Under the pieces are notes generated by a model. That model was not told the DNA's origin. It was given only the letters and a program-made list of their open reading frames with translations, and did no database searches. Both the position numbers and the translations under genes were made by a program. A stretch of 64,000 nt of DNA from Scheffersomyces stipitis CBS 6054 (lineage: Eukaryota; Ascomycota; Pichiomycetes; Serinales; Debaryomycetaceae), in assembly GCF_000209165.1 (NCBI RefSeq), contig NC_009046.1, positions 1-64,000 on the forward strand, read 5' to 3'. Below are positions 59,777-64,000 of this stretch, one piece after another; position 1 is the first letter of the stretch, and each line of letters opens with the position of its first letter.

Positions 59777-61246
59777 ATGAATGGAAACGATTCTACTCCT
59801 TTGCTAAAGAAACAAAAAGTAGCAGCTCATGAAGATTCACAAAGTGATGCCGAATTCGATTTTCCAGAATATATGACAAGCAATGTCAACCATTCGGCAC
59901 AACAAGATACTCTTTACCTAGATACCATCCACAGGCCTCTATTGGACTTTGATTTCGAGAAAGTATGCCTGGTGACTCTTTCCAACACCAATGTTTATTG
60001 CTGTTTGGTTTGCGGAAAGTATTTCCTGGGAAGAAGCAGAACTTCTCCATCGTACACCCATTCGCTCGAGAACAATCATCATGTCTTCATAAATCTTCAC
60101 AACGAAAAGTACTATGTTCTTCCAGAAAACTATGAAATTACATCATATTCGGCCCTAAAATCGCTAAGAGATATCAACAACTTCTTGAATCCCAAATACA
60201 CCAAATCAGACATTGAAAATCTTCCTGTTACTGCTCGAGATCTCGATCATAAATCCTACGATGTGGGCTATGTAGGACTAAACAATATATCAGCCAATGA
60301 CTATTCCAATGTCGTTATACAAGCTCTCAGTCATATAGTTCCAATAAGGAATTGGTACTTGAGTTTATCTCATCGACAGGACTTAAACGCAAGATTGGAA
60401 TCCATGTCTCCGTTGAATTACAATTTTGGAATATTGGTAAGAAAGCTTTGGTCCAAGTACTTGTACAGAAACCATGTATCTCCACACGAATTTTTACAGT
60501 ACTTGTCGAGCACCACAAAGAACCAATTTCTGATAACTCGGCAATCGACTCCCAAGAAGTTGTTGGTGTGGTTATTGAATAATTTGCATCTTCAGCTAAG
60601 CAAGCTGATCAAGAAGTCACTGACTGTACTCAGTGACAATCTTCGAGGTCGGATAAAAGTCACTTCAATGGAAGTTCATACCAAAGAAGTTAACGATAAA
60701 GTTGAGTTCGAGACCGATGAAAATTCTGCAAAGGAGCTGGTACTGTCTTTTTGGGTTTTAACTCTCGATTTGATATCATCACCGTTGTTCATGGATGTTA
60801 CTAAAATACAGGAAGTAGCATTAACCAAGTTATTGCAGAAGTATGATGGTAAACAAACCAGTCAAGTTTCCTCCTCAGAGTTGAGGACATATAAGCTTAT
60901 TGCGCCGTTGCCACGATACCTCATCTTCCATATAGACAGAGGACTCGAGAAGGACGGATCCACGAGAGGAAACCCTACAGTAGTACAGTTTTCTACAACT
61001 ATCGATATGGCTCCGTATACTGAAGGAGCTGATCAGTCGCTTAACTATAAGTTGCTCAGTACTATAAAGCGCCAGCTGACTGAAGGTGTCAAATTGGATC
61101 ACAGTGATGACAAAAACAATTGGGCTATAAGTCTTCGTCGTACGGATGATTCCTGGGTATGTATTAAGGATTTGGAATTCAACGCCTGTGAAGGAGGATT
61201 GCTTTTCCTAGAAGAGAACTATTTACAGATATGGGAAAGATGCTAG
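59777..61246 (+). CDS. SAD1: Splicing factor, inactive USP (USP39/Sad1)
   Basis: 489 residues. Zinc-finger UBP domain at about 60-125 (NVYCCLVCGKYF, then HSLENNHHVFINL) followed by a USP-like fold at about 155-485. The usual catalytic Cys box GNTCYMN is replaced by NISANDYSN (about 173-181), so no peptidase activity is expected, as in USP39/Sad1, which acts in tri-snRNP assembly. Codons 65 and 84 are CTG; at codon 65 relatives have Ser (EKLCSISLS in human USP39, from memory). Start is the ATG at 59777. The 3' end meets SAM35 head-on with 37 bp between stops. Confidence 0.94.
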   Translation: MNGNDSTPLLKKQKVAAHEDSQSDAEFDFPEYMTSNVNHSAQQDTLYLDTIHRPLLDFDFEKVCLVTLSNTNVYCCLVCGKYFLGRSRTSPSYTHSLENNHHVFINLHNEKYYVLPENYEITSYSALKSLRDINNFLNPKYTKSDIENLPVTARDLDHKSYDVGYVGLNNISANDYSNVVIQALSHIVPIRNWYLSLSHRQDLNARLESMSPLNYNFGILVRKLWSKYLYRNHVSPHEFLQYLSSTTKNQFLITRQSTPKKLLVWLLNNLHLQLSKLIKKSLTVLSDNLRGRIKVTSMEVHTKEVNDKVEFETDENSAKELVLSFWVLTLDLISSPLFMDVTKIQEVALTKLLQKYDGKQTSQVSSSELRTYKLIAPLPRYLIFHIDRGLEKDGSTRGNPTVVQFSTTIDMAPYTEGADQSLNYKLLSTIKRQLTEGVKLDHSDDKNNWAISLRRTDDSWVCIKDLEFNACEGGLLFLEENYLQIWERC

Positions 61247-61283
61247 AAATCTATCAAGCTACTATTTACAAATATAGGGGATG

Positions 61284-62252
61284 CTAAAAGTCTTGCAATA
61301 CTTGCAAGCATGCTTTGACAAAGTCAGGATGTTGGACAAGAACCTCATTGAGCTTGGTTCCTTGTAAGAGCTCATGAATAATGACAATGTAACTGGACAA
61401 TTTGAAAAATATAATGTTCTGTTGAATGGAGTTTTGCAGAACGTCTGTATTAATATCTTTGATCCATAATGGTAGAATGTCCGCAAATTCATCAATTTGT
61501 AGATAATAGTAGTTCTTTAGACTTGTATTACTTGCGATCATCTGGGTGTTCTGACCCATGTAGTCAAACAAATTGGGGTTTCTTGTTCTGAAAGCTCTCC
61601 AATGTTCCACTTCGCTGTAGATATTATTGATAACAAGACTCTTGGCTACAAACAGCAAATCAAGTTTAGAATCGATATCAAAGATCTCATCAAAACGGTC
61701 AATGTTTTCGTTCAAAAGGCACAATATCCATAAGTCAAACAACTTCAAATCTATGAAATCGTTTAGAACCAAAAGCTCAGCGTCTAAATAGGGATGCTTC
61801 TGGAAATTTGACTTTGCCACAGTTTCAATAATACTTGAAATTGTTCTTATGGTTCTGCTCTGTTTGTCGTCCTCTATCAAGATCGGCAATTGCTTGTCAG
61901 GCGAAGCATGGAATGATACTTTCATTATTGAGTTGCAGGATCTGTTCGTACTACTAGTAGTTGGGAGTTTCAATTTGTTCTTATGGCATAGAATCAAAGC
62001 CTGGCCCAACGAAACAGGATCCGAAGGAATGTACTTCCTCTTTCCATCCTGACCTTTGAACTCCACAACGTTGTGAACACCTAAACTGAACGATGCGTTG
62101 GTTGAGATTTGACTTTGTTTTTCGTTCTCAAAGTAGAACTTCTTTTCCTCTATGAATTCATCGTTTCCCGAAGTCGTTTTCGGTATAGCAGGGTAAGTAG
62201 TCAATGGGAACGTATCAAATAATTTCTTAACCGACTCGGGAATGTCAAACAT
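61284..62252 (-). CDS. SAM35: Mitochondrial outer-membrane SAM complex subunit
   Basis: 322 residues. Sam35 recognises the beta-signal of outer-membrane beta-barrel precursors on the cytosolic face. The call rests on the conserved opening PESVKKLFDTFPLTTYPAI, then FSLGVHNVVEF, DPVSLGQALILCHKNKLKLP (about 80-99) and LPILIEDDKQSRTIRTI, as in S. cerevisiae Sam35 (329 aa). The metaxin-like SAM37 is the alternative and fits less well. Start is the ATG at 62252; the frame is open 30 codons upstream but begins without an ATG. Confidence 0.88.
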   Translation of the reverse strand: MFDIPESVKKLFDTFPLTTYPAIPKTTSGNDEFIEEKKFYFENEKQSQISTNASFSLGVHNVVEFKGQDGKRKYIPSDPVSLGQALILCHKNKLKLPTTSSTNRSCNSIMKVSFHASPDKQLPILIEDDKQSRTIRTISSIIETVAKSNFQKHPYLDAELLVLNDFIDLKLFDLWILCLLNENIDRFDEIFDIDSKLDLLFVAKSLVINNIYSEVEHWRAFRTRNPNLFDYMGQNTQMIASNTSLKNYYYLQIDEFADILPLWIKDINTDVLQNSIQQNIIFFKLSSYIVIIHELLQGTKLNEVLVQHPDFVKACLQVLQDF

Positions 62253-62735
62253 TTTAATTACCCATATGTTTCTTGTTTGTTGAAAACCTGTGATGCCTTT
62301 CGCTATAGAGAATTCAAATACAGTAGACACATACGAGTTCACGTGACCAAATAATACTACAACAACAATTTCTGGATAATCATGGGCAATAATCTAAAAT
62401 ACATATGTAGATATATGGACCGGCGTGATACCGATGAAAATAAATCATGAGAACCGTGAATTTGTCCAACCCAGTAATAAACCAATCCAGGAGCAGAAGT
62501 CTGGAAACTATATTTACATAAGCTGAAGAACAAGAATTAAACGGGACATTCTAGGGGTGGATCGTATTGAAATCATGGCACGTAGTGGCAGAAGTAGAAT
62601 CGATGGCAGAATAAGCAATGCAATCGCACTGTAGCAGTGGCAATGAACGTACTAGTACAATTAATAGCACTAGTAGTAATACCGGTATTAATTGTATAGT
62701 GATATTTATTTTGCTCAGCAACAGTAGCATTGCTA
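62253..62735. promoter_or_regulatory. SAM35 promoter and PAA1 3' end
   Basis: 483 bp. The region 62600-62730 is rich in AGTAG/AGCAATG-type short repeats. No gene seen. Confidence 0.35.
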
Positions 62736-63422
62736 TTAGATATCGTCTTCAGCAATCAAATCAATAGCCATATCGTACCAGGTATCTCCTCCAAACTTAC
62801 AATCGCTTTCTCCCAAGTTGTTGAAGCCGATTTTCTCGTAAAATGGAATCAACTCTTTGTGTGCTATGATCACTACCTTGTCTCCCAAGTCCTGGTTGGA
62901 TAACTTCTGGATGTAGTCGTGCAACAACAACGTTCCCAAGTTCTTGCCCTGCCATTCCGGGTCTATCACTACAGAGTGGATGCCTACAGTTCTCGAGCCC
63001 TCAAAATGACCTGCGGTGGGGTCTTCTGCCGAGGGCAATTCCATGGCCAGACCGGTGATAACGGACGAGTGGATCTTGGTGGCGATGATGTGCCCTACTA
63101 ACGTCTCTTTAGTCACAGAAGACTTGGCAGGTAACTCATTGAGATCATCGTCATTGGTTTCTGTGTTTGAATCATCGTTGGAGCTGTTTTCTTTGCTCAA
63201 CGCATCGGCAACTTCCGGCAAATTAATAGCGTTGTACTTGTATTCGTAGTCTCTGATGAATAATCCAGAACACAATTCCGGACAAACTCTCAATCTGTAC
63301 TTGAACTTTTCGGGGGTGCATCTTTCAAACTCGGAAAAGCCCTTGTTCTCTAAGACGACACACTTGTCGATGTCTTCGATGGTCAAAGGTCTAATGGACA
63401 AATTGGGAGGAAAATCAGACAT
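62736..63422 (-). CDS. PAA1: Polyamine/arylalkylamine N-acetyltransferase (GNAT)
   Basis: 228 residues. N-terminal SIRPLTIEDIDKCVVLENKGF opening typical of AANAT/Paa1 and the acetyl-CoA motif VVIDPEWQGKNLGTLLL (151-167, Q158-G163 loop), then HKELIPFYEKIGFNNLG near the C-terminus. S. cerevisiae Paa1 (191 aa) acetylates polyamines and aromatic amines. The extra length here comes from an acidic Asn/Asp/Ser insertion at about 75-100. Start is the ATG at 63422. Confidence 0.88.
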   Translation of the reverse strand: MSDFPPNLSIRPLTIEDIDKCVVLENKGFSEFERCTPEKFKYRLRVCPELCSGLFIRDYEYKYNAINLPEVADALSKENSSNDDSNTETNDDDLNELPAKSSVTKETLVGHIIATKIHSSVITGLAMELPSAEDPTAGHFEGSRTVGIHSVVIDPEWQGKNLGTLLLHDYIQKLSNQDLGDKVVIIAHKELIPFYEKIGFNNLGESDCKFGGDTWYDMAIDLIAEDDI

Positions 63423-64000
63423 CGTGGATTCAAGATATAGTCTGATTAATTGGGAAGTGTAGAAGAGTCAAAAGTGCTAATTTAGTATCAGACGCAATAC
63501 GCTTACTTTGGATTAGGGTGGAATCACTGACGATGTAATCAACTTTGCTATACAAAAGTGCCAACTGTAGATGAATCTGTGAAAGAAACAGGTCCTGATT
63601 TATGCTCTCGCCAGTCAACACGTATATGGGCAGAAAAGATGTCTTTTTTCTTGTGGTACATGTGCAGTATTTTTCACTGGCAGATTATCGTGTGAGTTCA
63701 ATGTTGACTAAAAGCTTGTAGAATAGTAAATACAATCCACGATGTGGTCTGATGATCAACATTTAGAGATCAAGAAGTTTCGATAAAGAAATTCCATCGC
63801 TGAGTATAAAAAAATAGTAAAAAAGTTTAATTACAAATTTCATTATTTGACTTGTACTACAAAATCTATGCCATATACTGTAATACCATGAAAACCAAAT
63901 ACTATGCCACATGTAATGTCATACACTTATCCATACGATATGACTACAATAACAAACATATTATACTAGCTTGCGTATTGTGGAATAACTTTGAATAACG
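63423..64000. promoter_or_regulatory. Right-edge intergenic sequence, PAA1 upstream
   Basis: 578 bp up to the window edge. AT-rich from 63.7 kb. The only ORF (63430-63621, minus) has no ATG. Nothing else seen. Confidence 0.35.

Noticed and set aside
61284..62252. SAM37/metaxin assignment
   Set aside because: The opening KKLFDTFPLTTY and the LGVHNV and CHKNKLKLPT motifs match SAM35 better.
63430..63621. 63-codon minus-strand ORF
   Set aside because: No ATG start and it overlaps the PAA1 promoter.

Overview
This window looks like nuclear DNA from a budding yeast of the CUG-Ser (CTG) clade, most like Scheffersomyces (S. stipitis type). Genes are intron-poor and closely spaced, with yeast family members throughout. 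CTG codons sit at positions where relatives carry Ser or a polar residue (SAD1 codons 65 and 84, RPN11 codons 262 and 268, NAG1 codon 54). I read CTG as serine. Any Leu encoded by CTG in a standard translation should be taken as Ser. The species is an inference.

Layout. 1-1.9 kb: a perfect 24-bp tandem array at the left edge, a roughly 315-bp tandem duplication and one copy of a dispersed repeat, which looks subtelomeric. 1.9-8.1 kb: a cassette of a DUR3-family Na+/solute symporter, an amidase-signature hydrolase and a Zn2Cys6 regulator. The symporter-amidase promoter is rich in GATAA sites, and two diverged direct repeats (about 1.55-1.85 and 8.6-9.05 kb) flank the cassette. 8.6-11.2 kb: repeat plus decayed ORFs. 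11.2-18.2 kb: the N-acetylglucosamine (GlcNAc) catabolic cluster: a NAG3/NAG4-type MFS transporter, DAC1 (deacetylase), NAG1 (deaminase) and HXK1 (GlcNAc kinase). 19.9-24.0 kb: SEY1 (ER fusion GTPase) and AIM45 (ETF alpha). 24.95 kb: tRNA-Leu(CAA), followed by a small repeat cluster and the relic of a sugar permease.

26.6-43.1 kb: an alpha-glycoside utilisation cluster with near mirror-image order: regulator(+), GH31 alpha-xylosidase type(-), permease(+), permease(-), GH13 maltase(+), regulator(-). Two paralogous MAL-activator-like Zn2Cys6 proteins bound it. Each hydrolase is divergent from a permease, and each shared promoter has a perfect Mig1-consensus box. A 2.2-kb AT-rich desert lies inside its right end.

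45.5-63.4 kb: housekeeping genes: VSB1-like SulP/STAS transporter, HAT2, DDI1, two tandem aldo-keto reductases, GDI1, a prolidase-type aminopeptidase, RPN11, SAD1, SAM35 and PAA1.

Together the left two thirds is accessory carbon and nitrogen scavenging (amide or urea-type compounds, GlcNAc, alpha-glucosides and possibly alpha-xylosides) arranged as transporter-enzyme-regulator cassettes. The right third is conserved core genome.
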